The notes: generated from the sequence alone by a model not told the origin. A DNA stretch of 29,930 nt from Pseudomonadota bacterium (GCA_023390055.1 JAEWDP010000123.1:1-29930); one strand, 5' to 3'. Positions 16,130 through 24,342 are shown, numbered from the stretch's first letter. Numbers and translations are program-made.

Positions 16130-16762
16130 ATGAGCAGCCATGATCTGGAACCGGGATACTGCCAAATCAGTTGCGACAGTCAGTACGGAATTCATGGGAA
16201 AACTGGCACATTGAGCGCTTCAGGAAACAACCCAATCTATACGATCGGTCACTCAACCCGCACCCTTTCTGAATTCGCAGGACTATTGAGGGTAGCCAAT
16301 GTTCAGTTGGTAATCGACGTACGTTCGATCAGGCGATCTCGGGCAAATCCACAATTCAATGAATCCACTCTCGGTTCTGACCTGGAAGCTTATCAGATCG
16401 GTTACCTGCCAATTCCGCAGCTGGGAGGCAGACGGAAACGCGAAACAGCCATAGATCGGAGTCTGAATGCATTCTGGGATAACCGAAGCTTTCATAATTA
16501 TGCAGATTATGCGCTCACAGCGACATTCACCACGGGCTTGGATCTGCTGTTGGAAGTCAGAGCTTCCAAACGCTGTGCCATCATGTGCTCCGAAGCTGTC
16601 TGGTGGAGATGTCATCGAAGAATAATCGCAGACTATCTTCTTGGTCGAGGCGTGGACGTTTTTCATTTGATGGAAGGTGGAAAAAGCGTGCCAGCAATGC
16701 TGACAGAGGGCGCGATGGTGCGTGAAGACGGTACGATTGTTTACCCTCGGGGACAGGAGTGA
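16130..16762 (+). CDS. DUF488 domain protein
   Basis: Predicted 210-residue cytoplasmic protein with a DUF488 domain from about residue 38 on. Family hallmarks are visible: IYTIGHSTRTLSEF, the strand LVIDVRSIRRSRANPQF, QLGGRR, and near the end CAIMCSEAVWWRCHRRIIADYL followed by VFHLMEGG. The function of the family is unknown; the conserved Cys/Glu/Trp/Cys-His cluster suggests an enzymatic site. ATG 16130 has only a weak ribosome binding site, and the first 35 residues are not part of the domain, so translation may begin later, for example at the TTG near 16211. It converges on pcaB and has no obvious partner. Confidence 0.85.
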   Translation: MSSHDLEPGYCQISCDSQYGIHGKTGTLSASGNNPIYTIGHSTRTLSEFAGLLRVANVQLVIDVRSIRRSRANPQFNESTLGSDLEAYQIGYLPIPQLGGRRKRETAIDRSLNAFWDNRSFHNYADYALTATFTTGLDLLLEVRASKRCAIMCSEAVWWRCHRRIIADYLLGRGVDVFHLMEGGKSVPAMLTEGAMVREDGTIVYPRGQE

Positions 16763-16880
16763 ACCATTTCGTTAATGACGGGTACATGAAGGACCTTTAC
16801 AGAAACACCTCGTCTCAATGTCTTCGTCACTCTCCGATCCTGGCCTGCCGGACCTACGAAGTTTGCCGGGCGAGCCGTCG

Positions 16881-16954
16881 GCATATGATAAATGATGGTT
16901 GTCCAGTCGAACTATATCGCGAATACCGAAGATGCACGGGCAGTTATCATATGC
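16881..16954. repeat. Inverted pair GCATATGATAA / TTATCATATGC
   Basis: Two perfect 11-bp inverted copies at 16881-16891 and 16944-16954, 52 bp apart, lie in the 236-bp gap between the convergent DUF488 and pcaB genes. No gene is supported in that gap. The spacing is too long for one operator and there is no T-run; the pair may be paired regulatory sites or remains of a mobile element. Confidence 0.4.
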
Positions 16955-16998
16955 GCGTGTCGCATGCGGCAAAGCAGCACGCAAAATCGATCGACCAT

Positions 16999-18054
16999 TT
17001 ATGTCGCACCGAGGGTCCTGATATCGTGTGAGAGCCCCAAGGCCAATCTGAGGGAAGCACCCGTGGCAACAGTGATTGGCGGGAGCATCAACCACTCAAG
17101 TGTCCATGCGGACCCGGAGCGCTCCTGCTCATGGACGAGCGAGTGATGCAGCCCCGCAACTTGAGTTGCATTGTACCGCGCCAGCGCGACAAGAGCTTCT
17201 GCTTTTACAGGATTCTGTTTATGCGGCATTGCTGAGGATCCGCCTCCACCAGAGAGCTTGATCTCGGTCCCTCCCTGGGCGAGCAAGGCAATGTCTTGCC
17301 CAAATTTCCCAAGACTTCCTGTTACCAGGGAAAGCAGGCTTGCAAACTCGGCAATCTTGTCACGCTGGCTATGCCATTGTGGTTCATCGATCAGTCCGAG
17401 TTCCTGCGCAATCGCTCCCCGGACGACGGCACCTTTATCACCGAGTTTCTCGAGCGTGCCTGCTGCGCCGCCAAATTGAACCGGAAAGCAGTGTTCCAGG
17501 CATCTTTTCAACCGGTCCTGGTGGCGAGCCATCGGCCTGCGCCAACTTTCAATCCGATCACCGGCGGTAATGGAGATCGCGGCTTGCATACGCGAATGCG
17601 CCATAAGCTGGTGATCGCCAAATTCCGAATCAAGTCGAATGAATGATAGATCCAGTTCTGCAAGACGTGACAGGAAAATGACGCTGACCTGTCTCAATCT
17701 CAGCATCAGGCCAGTATCGATAACGTCCTGGCTGGTCGCTCCGAAATGTACGTGTCTTCCGGCTTCTTCACCAGCAGCGTTTCGCAACTGCTTCACGAGT
17801 TCAGGGACGACGACGCCATCTCGTGCGGTTGCGGTCCGCAATGCTGCCACATCCGGCCTGAATCCGCCACAGACATCCGCAATCCGTCGGGCTGCTTCGG
17901 CGGGTATGAGGCCCACCGAAGCCTGTGCTGTTGCCAACGCCCGTTCAAATGCGAGCATGGCAGAGATTTCAGCCTCTGCTGTGAAGTATCTGGCGGTCTC
18001 CTCATCCCCGAGAAGACCACCAAGATAAGAATGATTGAATGCACAGACGCTCAT
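16999..18054 (-). CDS. pcaB: 3-carboxy-cis,cis-muconate cycloisomerase
   Basis: Bacterial-type carboxymuconate cycloisomerase of the fumarase/aspartase superfamily, 351 residues. It closes 3-carboxy-cis,cis-muconate to 4-carboxymuconolactone, the step after ring cleavage. Superfamily blocks are present: HFGATSQDVIDT at residues 103-114 and the signature GGSSAMPHKQNP at 271-282. Rhizobial PcaB proteins are shorter than the roughly 450-residue Pseudomonas enzyme, so this length is normal for the lineage. Last gene of pcaDCHGB, 10 bp after pcaG, with a modest AAGG ribosome binding site. The cytoplasmic substrate is supplied directly by PcaHG. Confidence 0.93.
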   Translation of the reverse strand: MSVCAFNHSYLGGLLGDEETARYFTAEAEISAMLAFERALATAQASVGLIPAEAARRIADVCGGFRPDVAALRTATARDGVVVPELVKQLRNAAGEEAGRHVHFGATSQDVIDTGLMLRLRQVSVIFLSRLAELDLSFIRLDSEFGDHQLMAHSRMQAAISITAGDRIESWRRPMARHQDRLKRCLEHCFPVQFGGAAGTLEKLGDKGAVVRGAIAQELGLIDEPQWHSQRDKIAEFASLLSLVTGSLGKFGQDIALLAQGGTEIKLSGGGGSSAMPHKQNPVKAEALVALARYNATQVAGLHHSLVHEQERSGSAWTLEWLMLPPITVATGASLRLALGLSHDIRTLGAT

Positions 18055-18064
18055 GATACCTTTG

Positions 18065-18682
18065 TCAAATATCGAAGAAGATCGTTTCCTTGTCGCCCTG
18101 CAGATAGATGTCGAAGTTTACCGTATCACCATCACGTTGCCCGATCAGTGTGGGGACGCGTACTTTGTGTTCGATACGTGCAAGAATCGGATCTTCTGCG
18201 TTTGCGACTTCTTCGTCGGAAAAATACATGCGGGTATTGAGACCGATATTGATCCCTCGCGCCACAATCCAGAAGTTGACGTGCGGCGCCATCAACCGAC
18301 CGTCACGAAATGGCACACGTCCTGGCTTAACCGTCTCAAATACAAATTCCCCGGTTTCCATGTCACCGGGGCATCGCGCCCAGCCGAAAAAGTTGGGATC
18401 TGCCTTGCCACGTGTTTCCGAAGGGCTGTTGTAGAAACCATCGGAATCAGCCTGCCAGATTTCAACAAGAGCGTCCCTGAGCGGCGTCGCCGTTCCATCA
18501 AAAACGCGACCACGGATCGTGACCCGTTCACCGCGGGTGTCATTGTTGACCATCGGACCGGATCCAAGGTCATTGTCAAAAACGCCATGAATGCCCGAAA
18601 AATTCGGTGTGCAACCGATATGGACATAAGGGCCGGCGGTCTGAGATGCGGTCTCCTTCAGATAACCAAGTGCTTGAACCAT
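18065..18682 (-). CDS. pcaG: Protocatechuate 3,4-dioxygenase, alpha subunit
   Basis: Alpha chain (205 residues) of the intradiol dioxygenase that opens protocatechuate between C3 and C4. It has the intradiol fold (GRVFDGTATPLRDALVEIWQADSDGFY) and the typical PHVNFWIVARGI segment, but lacks the full set of iron ligands, as expected since iron is held by the beta chain. The frame extends upstream within pcaH, but ATG 18682 has a strong AAGGAGGG eight bases before it and follows the pcaH stop by a single base, favouring translational coupling and equal amounts of the two subunits. Confidence 0.95.
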   Translation of the reverse strand: MVQALGYLKETASQTAGPYVHIGCTPNFSGIHGVFDNDLGSGPMVNNDTRGERVTIRGRVFDGTATPLRDALVEIWQADSDGFYNSPSETRGKADPNFFGWARCPGDMETGEFVFETVKPGRVPFRDGRLMAPHVNFWIVARGINIGLNTRMYFSDEEVANAEDPILARIEHKVRVPTLIGQRDGDTVNFDIYLQGDKETIFFDI

Positions 18683-18683
18683 C

Positions 18684-19424
18684 TCAATTACCCTCCTTAC
18701 GGTTCTCGAACGGGATCGAGCGGCGGCCGCGCAGCACGATATCAAACTTGTATGCACGCATGTCATGGGGAACAGTTGCGTTCATGTCGAGTGGCGCAAT
18801 CAATCGTTTGATCGCTTCCTCGTCAGGGATCGTTTTGACAATGGGACAAATCCAGATCAACGGATCACCTTCAAAATACATCTGGGTGATCAACCGCTGT
18901 GCAAAGCCGTGACCAAACACTGAAAAATGGATGTGAGCCGGGCGCCAGTCATTGACCCCGTTCGGCCAGGGATAGGGACCGGGCTTTATCGTCTTGAACC
19001 AGTAGAAGCCGTTTTCGTCAGTGAGCGTGCGTCCAACACCTCCGAAATTCGGATCGAGCGGCGCAAGATACGTTTCCTTCTTGTGACGATAACGGCCGCC
19101 AGCATTCGCCTGCCAGAATTCGACCAACGCGCCAGCAACACCAATACCGCGCTCGTCAAGCACTCTGCCGTGAACGAGGATGCGCTGGCCGATCGGACCT
19201 TCACCCGGCTTGGCGTAATTGACTATCAGATCGTTGTCGAACTCGTTGATGATATTATGGCCGAATACCGGGCCAGTAATCTCGCTTCTGGTACCCTCCA
19301 GCGAAATCAGGGCCCGCTGGGGTGAGCGCATAACCGTCGTCTTGTACCAAGGCGTATAAGCCGGTGGATGCATATCACGGTCGCGCGCAAAGAAAGGTGT
19401 CGTTTCAGGCGGTGCGTTTTTCAT
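18684..19424 (-). CDS. pcaH: Protocatechuate 3,4-dioxygenase, beta subunit
   Basis: Iron-binding beta chain (246 residues) of protocatechuate 3,4-dioxygenase. All four Fe(III) ligands can be placed: Tyr112 in GGRYRHK, Tyr151 in GPYPWP, and His164 and His166 in RPAHIHF. Their spacing (39, 13, 2) equals that of Tyr408, Tyr447, His460 and His462 in the Pseudomonas enzyme. APLDPNFGG is also conserved. Start ATG 19424 is chosen over the ATG two codons earlier because GGGGGAG then lies six bases upstream. It overlaps the end of pcaC by 20 bp and is followed by pcaG after one base. Confidence 0.96.
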   Translation of the reverse strand: MKNAPPETTPFFARDRDMHPPAYTPWYKTTVMRSPQRALISLEGTRSEITGPVFGHNIINEFDNDLIVNYAKPGEGPIGQRILVHGRVLDERGIGVAGALVEFWQANAGGRYRHKKETYLAPLDPNFGGVGRTLTDENGFYWFKTIKPGPYPWPNGVNDWRPAHIHFSVFGHGFAQRLITQMYFEGDPLIWICPIVKTIPDEEAIKRLIAPLDMNATVPHDMRAYKFDIVLRGRRSIPFENRKEGN

Positions 19425-19851
19425 TTCCATCTCCCCCGGTCTTGTCATCAACTGACTTATCATCATCCAATTCAGCATAGGTCGCCTTGGCTATCTTGAA
19501 GGCCCTGTTAGCCGCAGGAACGCCAGCATAGACAGCCACATGCAGCAGTGCTTCGCAAATATCTTGCTTTGTTGCCCCCGTTCGCTTCGTTGCACGGACA
19601 TGCATTGCGACTTCCTCGTCATGACCCAAGGCAGCCAACAGTGCAATGGTGACGATGGATCGTTCTCGCTTGCTGAAACCGGATCTTGACCACAGCGTCC
19701 CCCAAGCCCCTTCAGTAATGAACTCCTGAAAGGGTTGATCGAAATCGGTCTGGCGGTTCAATGCACGATCGACATGAGCATCGCCCAATACTGACCGGCG
19801 TGTTTCAAGTCCCATGCCATAGCGGCTTGATCTATCGGAACTACTAGTCAT
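19405..19851 (-). CDS. pcaC: 4-carboxymuconolactone decarboxylase
   Basis: Carboxymuconolactone decarboxylase of 148 residues, AhpD-like fold, converting 4-carboxymuconolactone to 3-oxoadipate enol-lactone. The conserved core is visible: FITEGAWGTLWSRSGFSKRERSI near the start and HVRATKRTGATKQDICEALLHVAVYAGVPAANRAF after the middle. The frame is open far upstream inside pcaD, but ATG 19851 gives the standard length and overlaps the pcaD stop by 8 bp. The ribosome binding site (GAGG) is rather distant. The C-terminal tail is acidic and lysine-rich and overlaps the start of pcaH. Confidence 0.94.
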   Translation of the reverse strand: MTSSSDRSSRYGMGLETRRSVLGDAHVDRALNRQTDFDQPFQEFITEGAWGTLWSRSGFSKRERSIVTIALLAALGHDEEVAMHVRATKRTGATKQDICEALLHVAVYAGVPAANRAFKIAKATYAELDDDKSVDDKTGGDGNEKRTA

Positions 19852-20650
19852 CGTGTCGGTCCTCGGCATTATTGATGAAATCGCGTACAAGGCCGGCAAA
19901 GGCTGCAGGTGCCTCAACACAAGGTATGTGGGCAGCACCATCGATAATCTCGAAGCGGGCGTCCGGGATAATGTTAGCAAGTGAGCGTACCAACTCAGGT
20001 GGAGTGGAGCCATCTTCGGCCCCCACGATACACAATGCGGGAACTGCAATCTTGCTGGCAACCGCGGTCAGATCTGCGTCACGAAGCGCAGCGCATGTTC
20101 CGGAATATCCAGGGGCCGGTTGACGTGCCAGCATGTTGCAATAGGCTTGATAGGCGGCATTACCGGGCTGGCGAAAATCGGGCGTGAACCAATTCGTCAT
20201 GATGGCATCGACCATGCTGCCGATACCGTCAGCCTCAACGGCCGCAATTCGCGCATTCCATGTTTCAGATGTCCCGATCTTATGGGCCGTATCGGACAGC
20301 ACCAGCGACCTGACCAGATCAGGGCGTCGCATATACAACTGCTGTGCGATCATGCCACCCACCGACAGTCCGCACACATGCGCTTGTGAAAACTCCAGAT
20401 GGTCGAGAAGACCAACAAGGTCGGTCACGTGGTCATCAAGGCTGTAAGGCGGCTTCGCCAGATCGGACAGGCCGTGACCGCGCTTATCATATGTCAGGAC
20501 CGTGAAGTCCTCGCACAGTTTCGGCACGACAAGATGCCAGATACGGTAATCAGTACCTAGGGAATTGACAAGAACCAGCACCGGATTGGCGGGGTCGCGG
20601 GTCGTCACTTCATAACTGATGGTTACATCGTTGATCTTAACGAACTGCAT
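19844..20650 (-). CDS. pcaD: 3-oxoadipate enol-lactonase
   Basis: Alpha/beta hydrolase of 268 residues that opens 3-oxoadipate enol-lactone to 3-oxoadipate. The nucleophile elbow GLSVGGM gives Ser96; the acid is expected in VGAEDGSTPPE and the base in GAAHIPCVEAP. The oxyanion-hole region NSLGTDYRIW is typical of PcaD. First gene of pcaDCHGB, with a strong AAGGAG before ATG 20650. A PcaQ box lies 71-86 bp upstream, so the operon is probably activated by PcaQ with carboxymuconate as the family's co-inducer. Carrying pcaD as the first gene is the rhizobial order. Confidence 0.94.
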   Translation of the reverse strand: MQFVKINDVTISYEVTTRDPANPVLVLVNSLGTDYRIWHLVVPKLCEDFTVLTYDKRGHGLSDLAKPPYSLDDHVTDLVGLLDHLEFSQAHVCGLSVGGMIAQQLYMRRPDLVRSLVLSDTAHKIGTSETWNARIAAVEADGIGSMVDAIMTNWFTPDFRQPGNAAYQAYCNMLARQPAPGYSGTCAALRDADLTAVASKIAVPALCIVGAEDGSTPPELVRSLANIIPDARFEIIDGAAHIPCVEAPAAFAGLVRDFINNAEDRHDD

Positions 20651-20720
20651 GTATCTTCTCCTTCCGGTTATGATTGCTTTAGTTTTGCAGCGAAGTAAAA
20701 TGACTTTAATGGTAATTCAA

Positions 20721-20736
20721 TTAACCGGAGAGTTAT
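20721..20736 (-). promoter_or_regulatory. PcaQ box between pcaD and pcaQ
   Basis: The minus strand reads ATAACT-CTCC-GGTTAA, one base from the PcaQ binding motif ATAACC-N4-GGTTAA known in rhizobia. It lies 71 bp upstream of pcaD. On the other strand the four-base spacer is GGAG, which is also the ribosome binding site of pcaQ, so bound PcaQ would cover its own translation start region. A second half-match, ATAACC-GGAA-GGAGAA, occurs at 20671-20656 over the pcaD ribosome binding site and may be chance. Confidence 0.8.
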
Positions 20737-20738
20737 AA

Positions 20739-21695
20739 TTGCTTCTCAACTCCCGCATCAAGTTTCGCCACCTGCAGACCTTCCTCGAAGTGGCGCGACA
20801 GAAAAGTGTCGTCAAGGCTGCGGCGATCCTCAACATCAGCCAGCCTGCAGTATCCAAGACCCTGCGCGAGTTGGAAGATGCTCTGGGAGTAGGCCTTTTT
20901 GAACGAGACGGCCGCGGTATCCGGATCACCCGTTACGGTGAAGTATTTCGTCGTCATGCACGCGCAGCGCTGACGGCTTTACGCCAGGGCATCGATTCGG
21001 TTTCGCAGGACTTGCTCGATGCAGTCGAACCGGTTCGGGTGGGCGCACTGCCGACAGTGTCAACCCGTATCATGCCATACGCAATGTCACTGTTTCTTGA
21101 GGAAAGGACCGGCAGTCGTATCAAGATCGTTACAGGAGAAAATGCAGTTCTCCTGGAGCAATTGCGCCTGGGGGAGCTTGACCTCGTGGTCGGACGGCTT
21201 GCCGCTCCTGAGAAGATGGCGGGTCTTACCTTCGAACATCTCTATTCCGAACAGGTGGTCTTCGCTGTTCGCACTGGGCATCCGCTGATCGACAGTTCCG
21301 CCTCCATCTTCGAGGGCATCGCTGCCCACCCGATACTCATGCCGACACAAGGTTCGGTCATTCGTCCCTATGTCGATCAATTGCTGATGACAAACGGCAT
21401 CGCAGGTCTGCCGACTCAGATTGAGACCGTTAGCCATGCGTTCGGCCGCGCATTCGTAAGATCCAGCGACGCGATCTGGATCATTTCCGAAGGGGTGGTT
21501 TCCGGCGATATTGCAGAGGGTGACCTAGCAGTCCTTCCTGTCGACACGAGTGAGACGAAAGGGCCAGTTGGCCTGACCTTGCGGGCCAATATTGCGCCAT
21601 CTGCACCACAATCAATCCTGATGCAGACCCTTCGACAGGCAGCAGGCGAAGTGCGTAATGCTTCGAACGTCATATCCGGTCAATTTGAGGATTAA
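20739..21695 (+). CDS. pcaQ: LysR-type activator of the pcaDCHGB operon
   Basis: LysR-family regulator of 318 residues. The N-terminal winged helix-turn-helix (residues 6-65, RIKFRHLQTFLEVARQKSVV and NISQPAVSKTLRELED) is nearly word for word that of rhizobial PcaQ, and the LysR substrate-binding domain follows. PcaQ activates pcaD expression in response to beta-carboxy-cis,cis-muconate. An in-frame TAA at 20736-20738 immediately precedes the first codon, so translation must start at TTG 20739, with GGAG eight bases upstream. The gene is divergent from pcaD and its stop interlocks with that of ornithine cyclodeaminase. Confidence 0.94.
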   Translation: MLLNSRIKFRHLQTFLEVARQKSVVKAAAILNISQPAVSKTLRELEDALGVGLFERDGRGIRITRYGEVFRRHARAALTALRQGIDSVSQDLLDAVEPVRVGALPTVSTRIMPYAMSLFLEERTGSRIKIVTGENAVLLEQLRLGELDLVVGRLAAPEKMAGLTFEHLYSEQVVFAVRTGHPLIDSSASIFEGIAAHPILMPTQGSVIRPYVDQLLMTNGIAGLPTQIETVSHAFGRAFVRSSDAIWIISEGVVSGDIAEGDLAVLPVDTSETKGPVGLTLRANIAPSAPQSILMQTLRQAAGEVRNASNVISGQFED

Positions 21696-22747
21696 TTGTC
21701 GTTGCGTAATATCTCACGTCGCAGCAGCATCCCGTAGAGATCGCGAGGTTCGTCCGGATCGGCCAGAAGATCCAGTTCGCTGAAATGCCCTTTGGTTGCG
21801 ATACGGTCATGAACAAAACGCAGCGCGGAGAAATCCTCTGTCGCAAAACCGACACTATCGAAAAGCGTGATCTGCCCCTTGGAAGAGCGGCCCTCAGCCT
21901 CTCCGCAAATGACCTGCCACAGTTCTGTTACCGGATGGTCAGCATCCAGTTGCTGGATCTCACCTTCAACCCGTGTCTGAGGCGGAAACTCGACAAAGAT
22001 GTCAGAACGCAACAGGATATCACGATGGAGTTCCGTCTTGCCGGGGCAATCGCCGCCGACGGCGTTAACGTGAACGCCTGGGCCAACCATGTTGTCGGTC
22101 AAGATTGTCGCATACTGCTTGTCGGCAGTCGCCGTGGTAATGATTTCTGCTCCTTCGACTGCATCCTCAGCAGAATTGCACACCGTGATCGAAAATCCGA
22201 GATCAGCGAGATTTCTTTTGCAGCGCTGCGAAGCTGACGGATCGATATCAAACAGCCGAAGCTTATCAACGCCAAGCAATGCCCGGAAAGCTCGAGCCTG
22301 GAACTCGCTTTGGGCTCCATTTCCGATCAATGCCATTGTCCGGGTACCAGAGGGCGCAAGATACCGCGCAGCCACCGCCGAAGTGGCCGCAGTTCTCAAG
22401 GCGGTCAGAATGGTCATCTCCGAAAGTAGCAATGGATAACCGTTATCCACGTCGGCCAATACACCGAAGGCTGTCACCGTTTGACGACCGGACCGGGTGT
22501 TCTTTGGGTGTCCGTTTACATACTTGAAACCGTAAAGGCGGCCATCGCTGGTCGGCATCAGTTCGATCACCCCCTCGGCCGAGTGGGACGCCACACGCGC
22601 TGTCTTGTCGAAATGGTCCCAACGTCTGAAGTCATCTTCGATATAGCCGGCAAGATCGACAAGAAACGTCTCGATACCGATCTCAAGGACCAGATCCATC
22701 ATCTGCTCGACACTGACGAACGGAACAATGTTGAGGTTCTTCGGCAT
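21692..22747 (-). CDS. ocd: Ornithine cyclodeaminase
   Basis: Ornithine cyclodeaminase of 351 residues, converting L-ornithine to L-proline and ammonia with bound NAD. The family core is clear: RQTVTAFGVLADVDNGYPLLLSEMTILTALRTAATSAVAARYLA followed by the dinucleotide loop ALIGNGAQSEFQ, and later VGGDCPGKTELH with the catalytic Asp. The start is ATG 22747, after an AGGAG; the codon before it is a TTG that would make a one-residue longer frame. The ATG overlaps the arginase TGA by one base (TGATG), so the two are coupled. The end overlaps pcaQ on the other strand by the shared TTAA. Length fits the family. Confidence 0.94.
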   Translation of the reverse strand: MPKNLNIVPFVSVEQMMDLVLEIGIETFLVDLAGYIEDDFRRWDHFDKTARVASHSAEGVIELMPTSDGRLYGFKYVNGHPKNTRSGRQTVTAFGVLADVDNGYPLLLSEMTILTALRTAATSAVAARYLAPSGTRTMALIGNGAQSEFQARAFRALLGVDKLRLFDIDPSASQRCKRNLADLGFSITVCNSAEDAVEGAEIITTATADKQYATILTDNMVGPGVHVNAVGGDCPGKTELHRDILLRSDIFVEFPPQTRVEGEIQQLDADHPVTELWQVICGEAEGRSSKGQITLFDSVGFATEDFSALRFVHDRIATKGHFSELDLLADPDEPRDLYGMLLRREILRNDN

Positions 22748-23667
22748 CAATAACTCCTGGTTGGACGGTCAAGGACCTTTCGGCCCATCAGGCTGGCGGT
22801 CAAGTCCACGAGTAAAGTTGCGGTCCGACCCCGCTCATCAAGAAAAGGGTTCAATTCAACGATGTCGAGGCTCGAGACCAATTGGCTGTCATGCAGCATT
22901 TCCATTACAAGATGAGCCTCCCGAACGGTCGCGCCGCCGGGGACAGTCGTACCGACTGCCGGTGCTGCCGAGGGATCTATGAAGTCGACATCGAGACTGA
23001 CATGCAACAAACCTCCAGCATCGGCCACCCGGTTTAGAAAATCCCGCAGGAGCACACCAACGCCATGTTCGTCAATCGAGCGCATGTCATAGACGGTCAT
23101 CTTGCCTTCCGCCAAAGCCTTCCGCTCAGCCGGATCAACACTGCGAATGCCGAACATGCACATATTGGAGGGATCGACAGGGGCAACTAACGGCGGAAAG
23201 AAACCTTCAAAGCCTGGACGGCCCGTGAAATACGCCACCGGAACGCCGTGCAAATTGCCACTGGTTGTCGTATCAAGTGAATGCAGATCAGTGTGCGCAT
23301 CAAGCCACAGCACGAAAAGTGGGCGCCCGGCTTCAGCAGCACGGCGGGCAATGCCGCTGACGGTACCTGCTGACAATGCGTGATCCCCACCAAGAAAGAT
23401 CGGCATTCCTTCTTCACTATCCCTGTAGGCGGTGTCGGCCAGCATGGTCGTCCAGCCAGCAATCGCTCCCAGGTTCCTGACGGAGCCATTGGGATGTGAC
23501 CCATCCACTACGCTCGGTGTTACGAGATTACCCCGATCCAGGACCTGGTGCCCCAATTCCTGCAATGTCTCACTCAACCCGGCCACACGCAATGCGCTCG
23601 GACCCATCTCACAACCGAGCCTGGAAGCGCCCTGCTGCAGCGGAATGCCAATCAACTTACAAAGCAT
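22747..23667 (-). CDS. rocF: Arginase
   Basis: Arginase of 306 residues hydrolysing L-arginine to ornithine and urea at a binuclear Mn centre. All metal ligands are present: His96 (GGDH), Asp123, His125 and Asp127 (WLDAHTDLH), Asp226 and Asp228 (SLDVDFIDP). TTTSGNLHG and AVGTTVPGG support arginase over agmatinase or other ureohydrolases, as does the coupled ornithine cyclodeaminase. A strong AGGAGG precedes ATG 23667. First gene of a two-gene arginine-catabolic operon, comparable to arcA-arcB of Agrobacterium. A divergent Lrp-type gene is its likely regulator. No urease is in the window. Confidence 0.95.
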   Translation of the reverse strand: MLCKLIGIPLQQGASRLGCEMGPSALRVAGLSETLQELGHQVLDRGNLVTPSVVDGSHPNGSVRNLGAIAGWTTMLADTAYRDSEEGMPIFLGGDHALSAGTVSGIARRAAEAGRPLFVLWLDAHTDLHSLDTTTSGNLHGVPVAYFTGRPGFEGFFPPLVAPVDPSNMCMFGIRSVDPAERKALAEGKMTVYDMRSIDEHGVGVLLRDFLNRVADAGGLLHVSLDVDFIDPSAAPAVGTTVPGGATVREAHLVMEMLHDSQLVSSLDIVELNPFLDERGRTATLLVDLTASLMGRKVLDRPTRSY

Positions 23668-23731
23668 TCAGTCCTCCTGTTTGGGACAGAACATCATAGT
23701 TCCCTGGCGGATTGAACAATGCGATTTGCTC

Positions 23732-23759
23732 ATTTTGGCATAATTAGTTATCAAAATGG
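23732..23759. promoter_or_regulatory. Candidate Lrp-type operator
   Basis: Perfect arms CATTTTG (23732-23738) and CAAAATG (23753-23759) flank an AT-rich 14-bp centre that itself contains ATAA and TTAT in inverted positions. AT-rich centres with short inverted flanks are common in Lrp/AsnC sites. It is located 64 bp upstream of arginase and 22 bp upstream of the regulator's start, in the divergent intergenic region. Confidence 0.5.
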
Positions 23760-23781
23760 CGGTAAAACTGGACGATATGAT

Positions 23782-24219
23782 ATGGACGTTCTCGACGAGA
23801 GACTGATTACGCGTTTACGCCACAATGCCAGGCGCAGTATTTCCGATCTGGCCCAGGATCTCGGAACGTCGCGCGCCACCATTCGCACCCGAATGGATCG
23901 ATTGGAGAAGAACGGGAACATCATCGGCTACACGGTGATCCTGCGCGCCGATGCAATTGAACTGCCGGTCCGCGGGATCATGATGATTGAGATCGAGGGA
24001 CGGGTGACAGATCGGGTCATTGCCGCACTGGGCGCCTTTCCGGAAATTTCGGAAATCCACACCACCAACGGGCGTTGGGACCTGATCGTTGAAGTCGCTG
24101 CCGCAACGCTGAGTGATTTTGATAGGATCCTGCGGCGAATCCGCCTTGTTCCAGGAATTACCTCAAGCGAAACCAACCTCTTGCTTGCAACACCACGCAG
24201 CACAAAGGCACGGCTATGA
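23782..24219 (+). CDS. Lrp/AsnC-family regulator, probably of arginine catabolism
   Basis: Regulator of 145 residues. The N-terminal helix-turn-helix (LDERLITRLRHNARRSISDLAQDLGTSRATIRTRMDRLEKNG) is followed by the RAM effector domain (VRGIMMIEIEGRVTDRVIAALG to IRLVPGITSSETNLLLA). The reading frame begins at 23719, but the ATG at 23782 starts the conserved segment and leaves the palindrome at 23732-23759 outside the gene; only a weak GGA is seen upstream. It is divergent from rocF-ocd, and family members in this position activate arginine use. The effector, arginine or ornithine, is inferred. Confidence 0.87.
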   Translation: MDVLDERLITRLRHNARRSISDLAQDLGTSRATIRTRMDRLEKNGNIIGYTVILRADAIELPVRGIMMIEIEGRVTDRVIAALGAFPEISEIHTTNGRWDLIVEVAAATLSDFDRILRRIRLVPGITSSETNLLLATPRSTKARL

Positions 24220-24342
24220 TGCCGCCCAGACCCCGCATCATGGATCATGTAAGACGTGGTTTGACGCCACGCGGTGACCCGGCCTACATGCAAGTTGCGT
24301 ACGCCGGGCACCAGTGGCTTCATATACACCGACTTGTCGGTG

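Noticed and set aside
16147..16172. GGAAC-N18-GTT within the start of the DUF488 frame, considered as an EcfG promoter
   Set aside because: It is one base longer than the two palindromic examples and lies inside the annotated coding region; possible only if DUF488 starts later.
16772..17095. A 107-codon minus-strand frame in the gap after DUF488
   Set aside because: Its C-terminal direction overlaps pcaB in another frame and the product has no recognisable sequence; treated as chance.
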